64,000 bases of DNA from assembly GCA_037956075.1 (NCBI GenBank), contig CP138327.1:1054001-1118000 (forward strand). Reading direction: 5' to 3'. The translations under genes were made by a program, and so were the position numbers. Within the stretch, counting starts at the first letter, position 1, and each line of letters opens with the position of its first letter. The stretch is from Catillopecten margaritatus gill symbiont. Its GTDB lineage: Bacteria; Pseudomonadota; Gammaproteobacteria; PS1; Pseudothioglobaceae. A model generated the notes under the pieces. That model was given only the letters and a program-made list of their open reading frames with translations. It ran no database searches and was not told the DNA's origin. Shown here in pieces: positions 29,660 through 40,400 of this stretch.

Positions 29660-30304
29660 TTTTTTATCCTCTTTTGTTATTCATTGCTTTCATCCAATTT
29701 ATCAGGATTTTTAGCAATTTGTTTGTCCATTGATTTAAGCCTGCATTCCAATTTTTTAATGCCTTCCTCTACAGGTAAATCCTCAGGCTTAATACCGCAT
29801 TTTAATAAAATACCCCTAACACCTTGATTATTCTTAATATTCTCGTGGGTAATGTCATTTTCAGTAATTAGCCGATGCTCTATTAGTGTTAAAAACAGTA
29901 ATCTCAGTTGCAAAATCCTTGGCTTTAATAGTGATGGCAGGTAGAAAATCAGCCAATGCTCTAGTGTTTGGAACTTGTATTTTTTCTTTCATTTTTTTGG
30001 TAGATTGTCCGCCAAATAATGCAGTACCCCCATTAGAACGAATAAAGCCAAAATTTCTATCATTTTGAGTGTACTTAAATATTAAGCTTGACAGTTCTTT
30101 TTCTGAATGGGTGAGTTTTTGCCTTGCTTGTAACCTTTCTAAGCCATGTATTTGCTCTTGAATAAGTTCTAATTTTTGCGTTTGTATTGCAAAATAAGTT
30201 TGTGAATGCGTATCAAAGTTATCGGCAAAAGATTGGATTATTTCGTTTTTCATTGTTTGGTCGCTAATTCATTGTCTGTTATTTAAATCTATTGCTGGGA
30301 TTAT
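29631..30304. repeat. Direct repeat of the hisA 5' end flanking the dinD remnant
   Basis: A 23-base sequence (TTTAAATCTATTGCTGGAAT plus TAT) at 29631-29653, the start of hisA, recurs at 30282-30304 with one mismatch and weaker similarity beyond. The second copy supplies the last codons of the HNH-S24 gene (DNPSNRFK-stop). The arrangement looks like an integration or recombination scar at hisA. Confidence 0.6.
29677..30253 (-). pseudogene. Broken dinD-like (DNA-damage-inducible protein D) gene
   Basis: Two overlapping frames together read as the C-terminal half of a DinD-type protein: 29861-30253 gives SQTYFAIQTQKLELIQEQI, then FGFIRSNGGTALFGG and RALADFLPAITIKAKDFATE; near 29890 the homology shifts frame and continues in 29677-29913 as IEHRLITENDITHENIKNNQGVRGIL to the end. 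A single-base indel therefore breaks it, and the N-terminal BRO/KilA-N-like part is missing. DinD antagonises RecA filaments in E. coli. It lies just downstream of an HNH-S24 gene on the same strand. Confidence 0.75.
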
Positions 30305-31955
30305 CTAACACCTGTATAAAAATACCAATTATCGTAAAATTATACATATCTTCGTCTGGATTCAATACAATATTCTCATAACTATCATCCGTTGAATTCG
30401 GTTTTAAAATAATCGACTTGTGCATAGGCACACCGTCAACCTCGTGCTTTTCACTCTCATAATATTTTACAGTGTAATACAAATCAGAATCATCGCCCCA
30501 TTTATTCATATTTTCTGCTAACACGATTTGCCCATAACGAGTACCACCCACAGATTTACGGAATAAACAATATGAGTCATTTGGAATCACTTTATTCATT
30601 GACTCACCAATCACCCGACAAGCAAACATATCAGCACTCATTTTTATACCATTTGGCACCTTTATTCGCTTATGACTTTCTTCGGCGTTCCACTCTCTGA
30701 ACTCACCTGCGGCAGCCTTCAAACTGAATAAAGGGACTGAGTTTTCAAATGTCAAGACTTCGTTATCATTGACAATATATTCTTCTTCCGTGAAGTTTTC
30801 AGGCGTAAAAATTTCTTTGCTGCATATATTTGATGATTTTTCCTGCGATACATAAACCCATTTAGAATTAAACCCCATATTACTTGCCATATCTGCCAAC
30901 GGTTCCAAATGGTCTTGGTACTTATTTGTCAATATCTTCTGATTATTCGTCAAATCTTCAAAGCCAACATTTAATCCCACAATAAAATCGTCCGTGTGAT
31001 TTTTCCAGGCTTTATCAGTCATTACTTCGGCACTCACTTCCAAACCCATAATTTGTTGTTCAATAAACCCATCCAAATATTTTTCCATAGATGGAATGTT
31101 ATCACTTTTCGAAGAATTGACGCTTCTGCTAATCGGTATCAAATTCCACAGCTGGTCGTGTCCAATAAAACTCCAAGGTAAGAAATGGTCTAACGAAAAA
31201 TCTACTTCTTCAATAGGTTTATTTGAAAAAATACAGTTTAATTTTCTACGCTCTAAAACCGCTTTCCAATATTTTGTTTGGCGGTTCAACGATGCTCTCT
31301 TAGAAGGTTTCTGTAACTTATTAACTAACGCCATTGCATTAGGATTTTTGCCTTGTAAAAAATTTACCCAATGCCAGAACGCCCAACTTTCAATAATAGA
31401 ATAGTGCAATAAAAAATACTGCATCCATTCAGAATATATTTCAATGCTTTGGTCATTTATTTTATAAATTGAATTAAATTCTCTATCTGAATTTGATAAC
31501 TCTTCTATTTTTTTGTTCTTTTTAGCATCCAAAAGCCCTGATAATTCATTTTGAAAAAATGATGTCAATAACCTATACGGAACATATTTAACCAGGTCTG
31601 CTTTTCCACCAAACATCTTCTTTGTAACTTGGTCTTGAGTACCGAAATTTAATTTAAAAACATTAATAGGATATTCTGCAATATCCAACATTTTTACCTC
31701 TAACTCGCTAAATGAAAAAGTATATTTCTTAAACTTTTCATCTTTTATAAGCAACAATAATGCTTGGAAGAATAAAAATTTATACGAATTTGTTCTAGTT
31801 CCAAAGATACTAGATAATGAGGGTATATCAACATTGTTTTCTATTGGTAATTGCATCAAGTTATCGTATAATTTATTCTGTTCCAATGCTGTACTGTTAA
31901 TACTAGGTGGATTCGACTCATAAGTGCACAACTCCCAATTGACGAGCATCAACAC
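30279..31955 (-). CDS. HNH nuclease fused to a LexA-type S24 self-cleavage domain; 5' end cut by IS30
   Basis: Open frame of 558 codons. Residues about 160-330 hold an HNH-type nuclease with CIFSNKPIEEVDFSLDHFLPW (Cys241, Asp256-His257) and an Asn in DQLWNLIP (Asn271), followed by SSKSDNIPS. Residues about 405-555 are an S24/LexA-like domain: a potential Ala-Gly scission site in SLKAAAGEF (Ala416-Gly417), nucleophile Ser452 in VIGESMNKVIPND, and candidate general base Lys497 in YYTVKYYE; this order and spacing match LexA/UmuD. The first 17 codons come from the IS30 end, so the natural start is lost or moved (TTG or ATG near codons 24-34). Probably once co-transcribed with the NYN gene now at 43618. 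Function inferred only. Confidence 0.75.
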   Translation of the reverse strand: MLMLVNWELCTYESNPPSINSTALEQNKLYDNLMQLPIENNVDIPSLSSIFGTRTNSYKFLFFQALLLLIKDEKFKKYTFSFSELEVKMLDIAEYPINVFKLNFGTQDQVTKKMFGGKADLVKYVPYRLLTSFFQNELSGLLDAKKNKKIEELSNSDREFNSIYKINDQSIEIYSEWMQYFLLHYSIIESWAFWHWVNFLQGKNPNAMALVNKLQKPSKRASLNRQTKYWKAVLERRKLNCIFSNKPIEEVDFSLDHFLPWSFIGHDQLWNLIPISRSVNSSKSDNIPSMEKYLDGFIEQQIMGLEVSAEVMTDKAWKNHTDDFIVGLNVGFEDLTNNQKILTNKYQDHLEPLADMASNMGFNSKWVYVSQEKSSNICSKEIFTPENFTEEEYIVNDNEVLTFENSVPLFSLKAAAGEFREWNAEESHKRIKVPNGIKMSADMFACRVIGESMNKVIPNDSYCLFRKSVGGTRYGQIVLAENMNKWGDDSDLYYTVKYYESEKHEVDGVPMHKSIILKPNSTDDSYENIVLNPDEDMYNFTIIGIFIQVLDNPSNRFK

Positions 31956-33061
31956 CCGTCATCTCAAAAAACACCTGGTAAGGTGTTTTAAATCCTAGAC
32001 ATTTTCTCGGTCTAGAATTTAATTTATTCACTGCTATTTTAACTTCATTGTAAGCAATATTTACCAAAGATATTGTCTTTGGGAAGTATTGCCGTAATAA
32101 GCCGTTAGCGTTTTCGTTTTGTCCACGTTCCCAGCTATGGTAAGGCTTAGCAAAGTAACTCTTACAATGGATTGTTTTATTAATTTTCTCATGTCCTGCG
32201 AACTCCTTGCCATTGTCATAGGTAATTGAATGTACAAAACCCTTAATAGGCTGAAGCAAGGTATTGATGGCAACACTAACACCGTCTTTGTGTTTGCTAT
32301 TAAGCGGATACGCCAGTCTAAGCTTTGATATGCGCTCATCCAGCGTTACGATGGCGCCTTTGTGGGCTTTACCAATAATAGTGTCCGCCTCCCAATGTCC
32401 AAATACTGTGCGATTATTAACTGCCTCAGGGCGCTGGTCAATATCAATACGATTGAGAATGCCTGTGCGATTATGCGCGTAACCATAACGCTTTCTATAA
32501 GGCTTACCCTGATGTCTGAGGTGTTGATATAACAAGCCACCATCTGCTTTATCTTTGAGCAAATAACGATAGATGCTCTCATGGTGAAGTTGAATGACAT
32601 TGTTGGCATTAAGCCAACCACAGACTTGTTCAGGCGACCAATCAAGTTTTAGACAATTGTCAATCAAGCGTTTACACTCAATGGTTAATTTAACAAACTT
32701 ATCTTTGGCTTGATGTCTTTGCTGCGCAAAGCCATTAGCCTGATTGTATCGATAGCCTCGCTTGCCCGTGTTACGGGCAATCTCTCTAATAATGGTAGAG
32801 TGGCTGCGATTAAGGTTTTGTGCGATTTTATTCTTAGACATGCCTTGTTTAATTCCAATCGCGATATAATACCTCTCTTCAGAGGTTAGTTGCTTGTACA
32901 TAGTGTTCAGCTCCGTTTAAGCAAATCAATCATTATAGATTGACCGACCTCTGATTTTATTCAAAGGCTTGGTGTATTTTGCTTTTGGCTTGACATAAAG
33001 GCCAAGCAAAATACACTAATGCTAATTAAACTTAGTTGTGCACTTATGATGCGAATTTACA
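31906..33061 (-). mobile_element. IS30-family element, copy 1 (left end of composite)
   Basis: 1156 bp, equal in length and near-identical to the copy at 42462-43617, in the same orientation. Imperfect terminal repeats end in ATTCGACTCATAAGTGCACAAC on one side and its relative GTTGTGCACTTATGATGCGAAT on the other. Outer flank triplet CTA (31903-31905), inner flank TAT (33062-33064). Confidence 0.92.
31918..32901 (-). CDS. IS30-family transposase (copy 1)
   Basis: 327 residues. N-terminal helix-turn-helix (NKIAQNLNRSHSTIIREIAR) and DDE integrase core: GHWEADTIIGKAHKGAIV (first Asp), SITYDNGKEFAGHEKI (second Asp) and ERGQNENANGLLRQYFPK (Glu). Full length and apparently intact. Differs from copy 2 at only two residues (Tyr/His near residue 11 and Leu/Pro near residue 150). 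ATG at 32901. Confidence 0.93.
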   Translation of the reverse strand: MYKQLTSEERYYIAIGIKQGMSKNKIAQNLNRSHSTIIREIARNTGKRGYRYNQANGFAQQRHQAKDKFVKLTIECKRLIDNCLKLDWSPEQVCGWLNANNVIQLHHESIYRYLLKDKADGGLLYQHLRHQGKPYRKRYGYAHNRTGILNRIDIDQRPEAVNNRTVFGHWEADTIIGKAHKGAIVTLDERISKLRLAYPLNSKHKDGVSVAINTLLQPIKGFVHSITYDNGKEFAGHEKINKTIHCKSYFAKPYHSWERGQNENANGLLRQYFPKTISLVNIAYNEVKIAVNKLNSRPRKCLGFKTPYQVFFEMTGVDARQLGVVHL

Positions 33062-33094
33062 TATTTTAAAATAAGTGATGTTTTTAATTATTGG

Positions 33095-33245
33095 GAGGCT
33101 AAGTTAGCGGGCAACCGCAATACCAATGGTAGTTTCTACAATCGTGGCGACAACACGAACTTGTGGAGTAGTACTGAGTCAGGTAGTAATGCCTACAGAC
33201 GCAACCTGATACAGCATCTGCAGGGTAACGCTCACCGGTGAACCG
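33095..33245 (+). repeat. Template-repeat (TR) of a diversity-generating retroelement, partly disturbed
   Basis: Bases 33095-33208 match 41731-41844 (the coding tip of the adhesin) over 114 bases with seven mismatches, every one at an adenine of this copy (A to T six times, A to G once), all in AAC/AAT codons. Similarity starts abruptly at 33095, unlike a gene duplication. Downstream, 33227-33245 continues the match (AACGC..CAC..GGTGAACCG against TACGCCACGGTGTACCG) if two single-base insertions in this copy are allowed, again with A-only differences. The interval 33209-33226 is nine bases longer than in the gene. Its AAC/AAT richness is typical of DGR templates. Confidence 0.85.
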
Positions 33246-33581
33246 AAAATCACTAGAGTCTTTGCTAATTGCTGTTAACAAGTTCTCCATAAGCTGCTTT
33301 GATAGTTCTTCAGGCTTTTTAATCTTTAATGGTTTTCGATAGAGTGTAAGATTTATAACTTGTTTGTGTTTGTAAGATTCTTCTTTTTTTAGCTTCAGCT
33401 CTTCGGTGTCCAGCAAATAAGAAACCACACACAGATCATTGTGAATGGATTTGTGTGTGATAAACCAAATAGCACTTTAACAAGGAATATTCATATCAAT
33501 ATGAATTGGATTTTCGTAGAAATAATAAAGGCCGGCACTGAATATTGATTATTAATAGCTATCGGGCTAATATTCTGGTTA
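33246..33581. other. Degraded interval after the template repeat
   Basis: No intact gene. On the minus strand an open stretch of about 80 codons (33240-33476, with a piece reading KQVINLTLYRKPLKIKKPEEL) has protein-like composition but no start signal and runs into the template repeat, so it is at best a gene fragment. An imperfect palindrome occurs around 33421-33463 (CACACACAGATC..GATTTGTGTGTG). Confidence 0.4.
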
Positions 33582-34034
33582 TCACAAAATTTTTAGCTTT
33601 ATTGTAAAAGCTATTTGCAATTGCAACGGTTGAGCATTCGGCATAAGTTTATTAATTTCACCTAATAATGCATCGTGCTGCTCTTGCTGTTTAATGAGCT
33701 TATTTGTAATTTCAGCTATACTTCCATTGTCATTTTCGTTATCTTCATTGCCAAACAACTCATTTTTTTCTGTTTAAAGTTGGTGTACTTGAGGTGAAAT
33801 CTGTCAGGTTGACTGCTATGGTGTTTTTATTGTCTTCTACTGAGGTGTTAAAATTGTTTACTTATTAACTTTGCCTTGAAGGTCTCCAGTATTCAAACCG
33901 TTTATTAAGTTTTGAGCCTCAATATGTTGTAAGAAAATGTTACTATGAGCCGTATCAATTTTGTTGATTTTGTCAACAGTTTCATTTAGCAGGGTTTTTA
34001 ACTCATCTTTATTCATGCCGTTAATTGTTATCAT
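33582..34034 (-). pseudogene. Frameshifted small gene of unknown family
   Basis: ATG at 34034 opens 58 codons (MITINGMNKDELKTLLNETV..) ending in TAA at 33858; a coherent hydrophilic reading continues in other frames as SVEDNKNTIAVNLTDFTSS and then as a helical ITNKLIKQQEQHDALLGEI ending at 33582. About 145 residues in total before the frame breaks. Predicted helical content is high. It occupies the position where DGRs often carry an accessory gene, but I cannot recognise Avd here. Confidence 0.45.
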
Positions 34035-34257
34035 AATCTATTCTTTAATTAAATTAGAGCTTGCTTTTCTGCTAATTTTGAAGATTGGAATTCATCCATC
34101 ATTTGATTTTTAATGCTATTAACCCTTTTTTATAACACCCTAGAAGATGGCATTTATTTAAATAAATATAGACACAAAAGAGCTAAAAAGCATAGCTCAA
34201 CATAAGGCGAATGTTTGACTACCGCTTCAGTAGAAAATGTTTCAAGTTGTAAATATA
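34035..34257. other. Upstream region of the adhesin gene, remnant only
   Basis: Contains a 17-codon minus-strand tail (34049-34102, MMDEFQSSKLAEKQALI then stop), apparently the end of a lost gene, followed by AT-rich sequence with a small inverted repeat near 34175-34200. No intact gene. Confidence 0.4.
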
Positions 34258-34285
34258 TTGACACTCTTATGGCTTGCTCTATTCT
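34258..34285 (+). promoter_or_regulatory. Candidate promoter of the adhesin gene
   Basis: A perfect -35 (TTGACA, 34258-34263) is followed after 16 bases by TATTCT (34280-34285), four of six matches to the -10 consensus. A transcript from here would have an about 200-base leader including the octamer and heptamer repeats before the ATG at 34492. Confidence 0.4.
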
Positions 34286-34404
34286 TTATCTTCCTATTTT
34301 TTTCCATAATCCTTGCTTATAAAGATTTTTATTAGGCTTTCTAGTCTAAAAGCAAAAAAAATAGTTAAATAGTTAAATAGTTACGGTATTAATTACGATT
34401 AACA

Positions 34405-34494
34405 ACGATTAACGATTAACGATTAACGATTAACGATTAACGATTAACGATTAACGATTAACGATTAACGATTAACGATTAACGATTAACGATG
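34405..34494 (+). repeat. Heptanucleotide tandem repeat (ACGATTA) running into the adhesin start codon
   Basis: Twelve perfect ACGATTA units from 34405 to 34488, with a related unit just before and a partial thirteenth unit (ACGAT) that forms the start codon ATG at 34492. It is preceded by three copies of an octamer (AAATAGTT, 34358-34381). No Shine-Dalgarno sequence separates the repeat from the ATG. All reading frames through it meet TAA, so it is not coding. Such repeats change copy number by slippage. Confidence 0.9.
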
Positions 34495-37400
34495 AAAACA
34501 CTATTAAAAAACGCCTGTTCAACTAATTATAATGCCACTAACCTAATTACCCATGTTGCGTGGGTGGGTGGGGCACATTCTAGAGCGCTAAGCAGGCTTA
34601 AGCATTTTTTAGCTTTTGGCGCTTTGACTCTATCACTTAACGTTACCTCAGGTGGTGAGATTAACCAGTTTGACAAAGAAGCTTATCTTAACCTTGGACA
34701 ACAGTACAGTGATAACAATACTCAAGTAGCTGTTAAAGAAGAAAACACAATTGATACACTCCTTAAAGAGATTGGCTCTTCTGTTCGTAATGCCTTGGGC
34801 GGTACAGATTCTGACAATGCCAATCAGCTTGGTAAAAAAATTACTGATAATTTAAAAAATAAAGCCAACAACACAGTGATTAATAAAACCGAAGGCTTTA
34901 TTAATCAAAAAGCCAATGAACTTGCTAATAGTATTGGCAACGGTAGAACTGAAATCTCTGTGCATAAATTAGAGTCTAATAACCCAACATATAGTCTTAA
35001 AACCATTCAACCATTGACTGAGCTTAATACAGATTCAACAGAGCTAACTTTTATCCAAGCTCAAATTAACTCTGGTGAAAACCATGGTGAGCGCCGTGAC
35101 ACTATTAATTTAGGCCTTGGACAGCGTTACCTACTTGAAGGTGGTCAGTCTATTGCTGGTATTAATCTATTCACTGATTATGAAACCGAGTCTAAGCACA
35201 AGCGTGCATCGCTAGGTTTGGAATACCAAAGAGCTAACTTTAGTGCCAATATTAATAAATACTACCCATTGTCAGATAAGAAAGTTATTGGTGATTACAC
35301 TGAAGAGCCACTAGCAGGACATGACATTAAACTAACGGGTCAAGTACCTTATCTATCTTGGGCAAAAATCAAAGGCACGCACTATTATTGGGATGCCAAA
35401 GTTGGCGACAATATTAAAGGTACTATTTTAGGTGTTGAAATAGAGCTTAATCCTTCTACTACGCTAGAAATAGGTACTGAAAACTCAAACACAGCTGAGC
35501 GTGCAAGCTATGCACGCCTAAGCGCACAACTGCCATTTAAAGATGGCGAAGCATTAACTAATTTTAAAGTCTCTGATCAAGCTTTTGCTAACTCAAATAT
35601 TGTTACCCTAACCGATCTTGACTTTGTTGAAAGATCTAACAAAATCCGTATTGAAAAACTCTTAAATGGTGTTAGCGTGGTTTTGGGTGAATACAACGCT
35701 CCTACAGTAGGCTCTACCTGTACACTTTACAATGCATCAAATGTTGCTATTGCCAATGGCTCTGGTGTAACAGGCGCTGATGGCAGTGTAACACTGTCAA
35801 ATGTTGTTCTACATGCTGGACTAGTTTCTAGCTCTTGTAATGCCATTGGTACCTATATCGATGAAGCCACAGGTGTGACCACTACTAGCTCTCCAGTGCT
35901 CAGAGCGGCAAAAATTTATTCAGGCACAGGAGACTTAATTCTTCTAGCCTCACCTCTATCTGAAATTGCTTATCAATTAGCTAATGCTGGTACTTTAGCT
36001 AATGATATAACCACTAAAAATACACAAATTGCAACAGCATTTGGTATAAGTGGCGTTGATTTTACCGCCACCATCCCAACGGATCTTAACACTATCACTG
36101 CCGCTAATGATGATGCGGGTAAATTTGGTACTGTGCTAGCAGCAGTCTCACAAATGTCTGAGAATGCAGGACATGATGATACACAGTCAACTGCAAATAA
36201 TGGTGGTGATAATATCCACGCCAATGAAACTATCCAAGAGCTTGTTGTTGATATGGCTGATGGTGATATTGATGGTATTGCAGATGGACAAGGAAAAACT
36301 CTTAATCTTAATCAAGCTATAAACAATTTTAAAACAGGCTCTGGTGCTAACAACCCAACATCAGATACTGGAAACACTAATGCAGGCAATGTAGATATTG
36401 TAACAACCACCCCTAGTGTTATTTTAAATAAAACCGCAGTAACTCTTGATGAAAACGGTGTAACAACTTACACAGTAGTCCTTAACACGCAACCAACTGG
36501 TAGTGTTACGATCACCCCAGTGAGTGCTGATACCGGTGCTGCCTCCGTATCAGGTGTAATGACCTTTACCACAGCTAACTGGAGCACAGCGCAAACAGTT
36601 ACAGTCACTGGTGTAGCTGATGTTAATGCAACTGATGAGACTGTAACCATTAGTCATACTATTACAGGTGCTGATTATGCTAGTGTGACTTCTGCTGATA
36701 TGATTGCTACCGTAGTGGATTTTAGCATCAGTGCCCAAACTCGCTCTATTGCTGAGAACTCTGCCAATGCAACTAATGTGGGTGCAGTTCTTGTAACCAC
36801 AGGTAGTCCAACTGGCTTTAGCATTACCAGCGGTAACACTAACACCGCCTTTGCGATTAGCAACAGTGGTCAAATCACCGTGGCCGATGTCAACCAGCTT
36901 GATTTTGAAACCACGACTAGCTACACGCTAGCAGTGCAGATCACCAAAGCTGACACCACGTCACAAAGTGCTAATATTACGGTTAATGTCACTAACGTTA
37001 ATGAGGGTAGTGCTTCGATCAGTGCCCAAACTCGTTCTATTGCTGAGAACTCTGCCAATGCAACTAATGTGGGTGCAGTTCTTGTAACCACAGGTAGTCC
37101 AACTGGCTTTAGCATTACCAGCGGTAACACTAACACCGCCTTTGCGATTAGCAACAGTGGTCAAATCACCGTGGCCGATGTCAACCAGCTTGATTTTGAA
37201 ACCACGACTAGCTACACGCTAGCAGTGCAGATCACCAAAGCTGACACCACGTCACAAAGTGCTAATATTACGGTTAATGTCACTAACGTTAATGAGGGTA
37301 GTGCTGTTTCGATCAGTGCCCAAACTCGTTCTATTGCTGAGAACTCTGCCAATGCAACTAATGTGGGTGCAGTTCTTGTAACCACAGGTAGTCCAACTGG

Positions 37401-40400
37401 CTTTAGCATTACCAGCGGTAACACTAACACCGCCTTTGCGATTAGCAACAGTGGTCAAATCACCGTGGCCGATGTCAACCAGCTTGATTTTGAAACCACG
37501 ACTAGCTACACGCTAGCAGTGCAGATCACCAAAGCTGACACCACGTCACAAAGTGCTAATATTACGGTTAATGTCACTAACGTTAATGAGGGTAGTGCTG
37601 TTTCGATCAGTGCCCAAACTCGTTCTATTGCTGAGAACTCTGCCAATGCAACTAATGTGGGTGCAGTTCTTGTAACCACAGGTAGTCCAACTGGCTTTAG
37701 CATTACCAGCGGTAACACTAACACCGCCTTTGCGATTAGCAACAGTGGTCAAATCACCGTGGCCGATGTCAACCAGCTTGATTTTGAAACCACGACTAGC
37801 TACACGCTAGCAGTGCAGATCACCAAAGCTGACACCACGTCACAAAGTGCTAATATTACGGTTAATGTCACTAACGTTAATGAGGGTAGTGCTGTTTCGA
37901 TCAGTGCCCAAACTCGTTCTATTGCTGAGAACTCTGCCAATGCAACTAATGTGGGTGCAGTTCTTGTAACCACAGGTAGTCCAACTGGCTTTAGCATTAC
38001 CAGCGGTAACACTAACACCGCCTTTGCGATTAGCAACAGTGGTCAAATCACCGTGGCCGATGTCAACCAGCTTGATTTTGAAACCACGACTAGCTACACG
38101 CTAGCAGTGCAGATCACCAAAGCTGACACCACGTCACAAAGTGCTAATATTACGGTTAATGTCACTAACGTTAATGAGGGTAGTGCTGTTTCGATCAGTG
38201 CCCAAACTCGTTCTATTGCTGAGAACTCTGCCAATGCAACTAATGTGGGTGCAGTTCTTGTAACCACAGGTAGTCCAACTGGCTTTAGCATTACCAGCGG
38301 TAACACTAACACCGCCTTTGCGATTAGCAACAGTGGTCAAATCACCGTGGCCGATGTCAACCAGCTTGATTTTGAAACCACGACTAGCTACACGCTAGCA
38401 GTGCAGATCACCAAAGCTGACACCACGTCACAAAGTGCTAATATTACGGTTAATGTCACTAACGTTAATGAGGGTAGTGCTGTTTCGATCAGTGCCCAAA
38501 CTCGTTCTATTGCTGAGAACTCTGCCAATGCAACTAATGTGGGTGCAGTTCTTGTAACCACAGGTAGTCCAACTGGCTTTAGCATTACCAGCGGTAACAC
38601 TAACACCGCCTTTGCGATTAGCAACAGTGGTCAAATCACCGTGGCCGATGTCAACCAGCTTGATTTTGAAACCACGACTAGCTACACGCTAGCAGTGCAG
38701 ATCACCAAAGCTGACACCACGTCACAAAGTGCTAATATTACGGTTAATGTCACTAACGTTAATGAGGGTAGTGCTTCGATCAGTGCCCAAACTCGTTCTA
38801 TTGCTGAGAACTCTGCCAATACAACTAATGTGGGTGCAGTTCTTGTAACCACAGGTAGTCCAACTGGCTTTAGCATTACCAGCGGTAACACTAACACCGC
38901 CTTTGCGATTAGCAACAGTGGTCAAATCACCGTGGCCGATGTCAACCAGCTTGATTTTGAAACCACGACTAGCTACACGCTAGCAGTGCAGATCACCAAA
39001 GCTGACACCACGTCACAAAGTGCTAATATTACGGTTAATGTCACTAACGTTAATGAGGGTAGTGCTGTTTCGATCAGTGCCCAAACTCGTTCTATTGCTG
39101 AGAACTCTGCCAATGCAACTAATGTGGGTGCAGTTCTTGTAACCACAGGTAGTCCAACTGGCTTTAGCATTACCAGCGGTAACACTAACACCGCCTTTGC
39201 GATTAGCAACAGTGGTCAAATCACCGTGGCCGATGTCAACCAGCTTGATTTTGAAACCACGACTAGCTACACGCTAGCAGTGCAGATCACCAAAGCTGAC
39301 ACCACGTCACAAAGTGCTAATATTACGGTTAATGTCACTAACGTTAATGAGGGTAGTGCTGTTTCGATCAGTGCCCAAACTCGTTCTATTGCTGAGAACT
39401 CTGCCAATGCAACTAATGTGGGTGCAGTTCTTGTAACCACAGGTAGTCCAACTGGCTTTAGCATTACCAGCGGTAACACTAACACCGCCTTTGCGATTAG
39501 CAACAGTGGTCAAATCACCGTGGCCGATGTCAACCAGCTTGATTTTGAAACCACGACTAGCTACACGCTAGCAGTGCAGATCACCAAAGCTGACACCACG
39601 TCACAAAGTGCTAATATTACGGTTAATGTCACTAACGTTAATGAGGGTAGTGCTGTTTCGATCAGTGCCCAAACTCGTTCTATTGCTGAGAACTCTGCCA
39701 ATACAACTAATGTGGGTGCAGTTCTTGTAACCACAGGTAGTCCAACTGGCTTTAGCATTACCAGCGGTAACACTAACACCGCCTTTGCGATTAGCAACAG
39801 TGGTCAAATCACCGTGGCCGATGCCAACCAGCTTGATTTTGAAACCACGACTAGCTACACGCTAGCAGTGCAGATCACCAAAGCTGACACCACGTCACAA
39901 AGTGCTAATATTACGGTTAATGTCACTAACGTTAATGAGGGTAGTGCTTCGATCAGTGCCCAAACTCGTTCTATTGCTGAGAACTCTGCCAATGCAACTA
40001 ATGTGGGTGCAGTTCTTGTAACCACAGGTAGTCCAACTGGCTTTAGCATTACCAGCGGTAACACTAACACCGCCTTTGCGATTAGCAACAGTGGTCAAAT
40101 CACCGTGGCCGATGTCAACCAGCTTGATTTTGAAACCACGACTAGCTACACGCTAGCAGTGCAGATCACCAAAGCTGACACCACGTCACAAAGTGCTAAT
40201 ATTACGGTTAATGTCACTAACGTTAATGAGGGTAGTGCTGTTTCGATCAGTGCCCAAACTCGTTCTATTGCTGAGAACTCTGCCAATACAACTAATGTGG
40301 GTGCAGTTCTTGTAACCACAGGTAGTCCAACTGGCTTTAGCATTACCAGCGGTAACACTAACACCGCCTTTGCGATTAGCAACAGTGGTCAAATCACCGT

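Noticed and set aside
33099-33428. A 109-codon minus-strand frame over the template repeat
   Set aside because: Its last third is the antisense of the template and its start lies inside a longer open stretch; no recognisable family. Treated as a possible gene fragment only.
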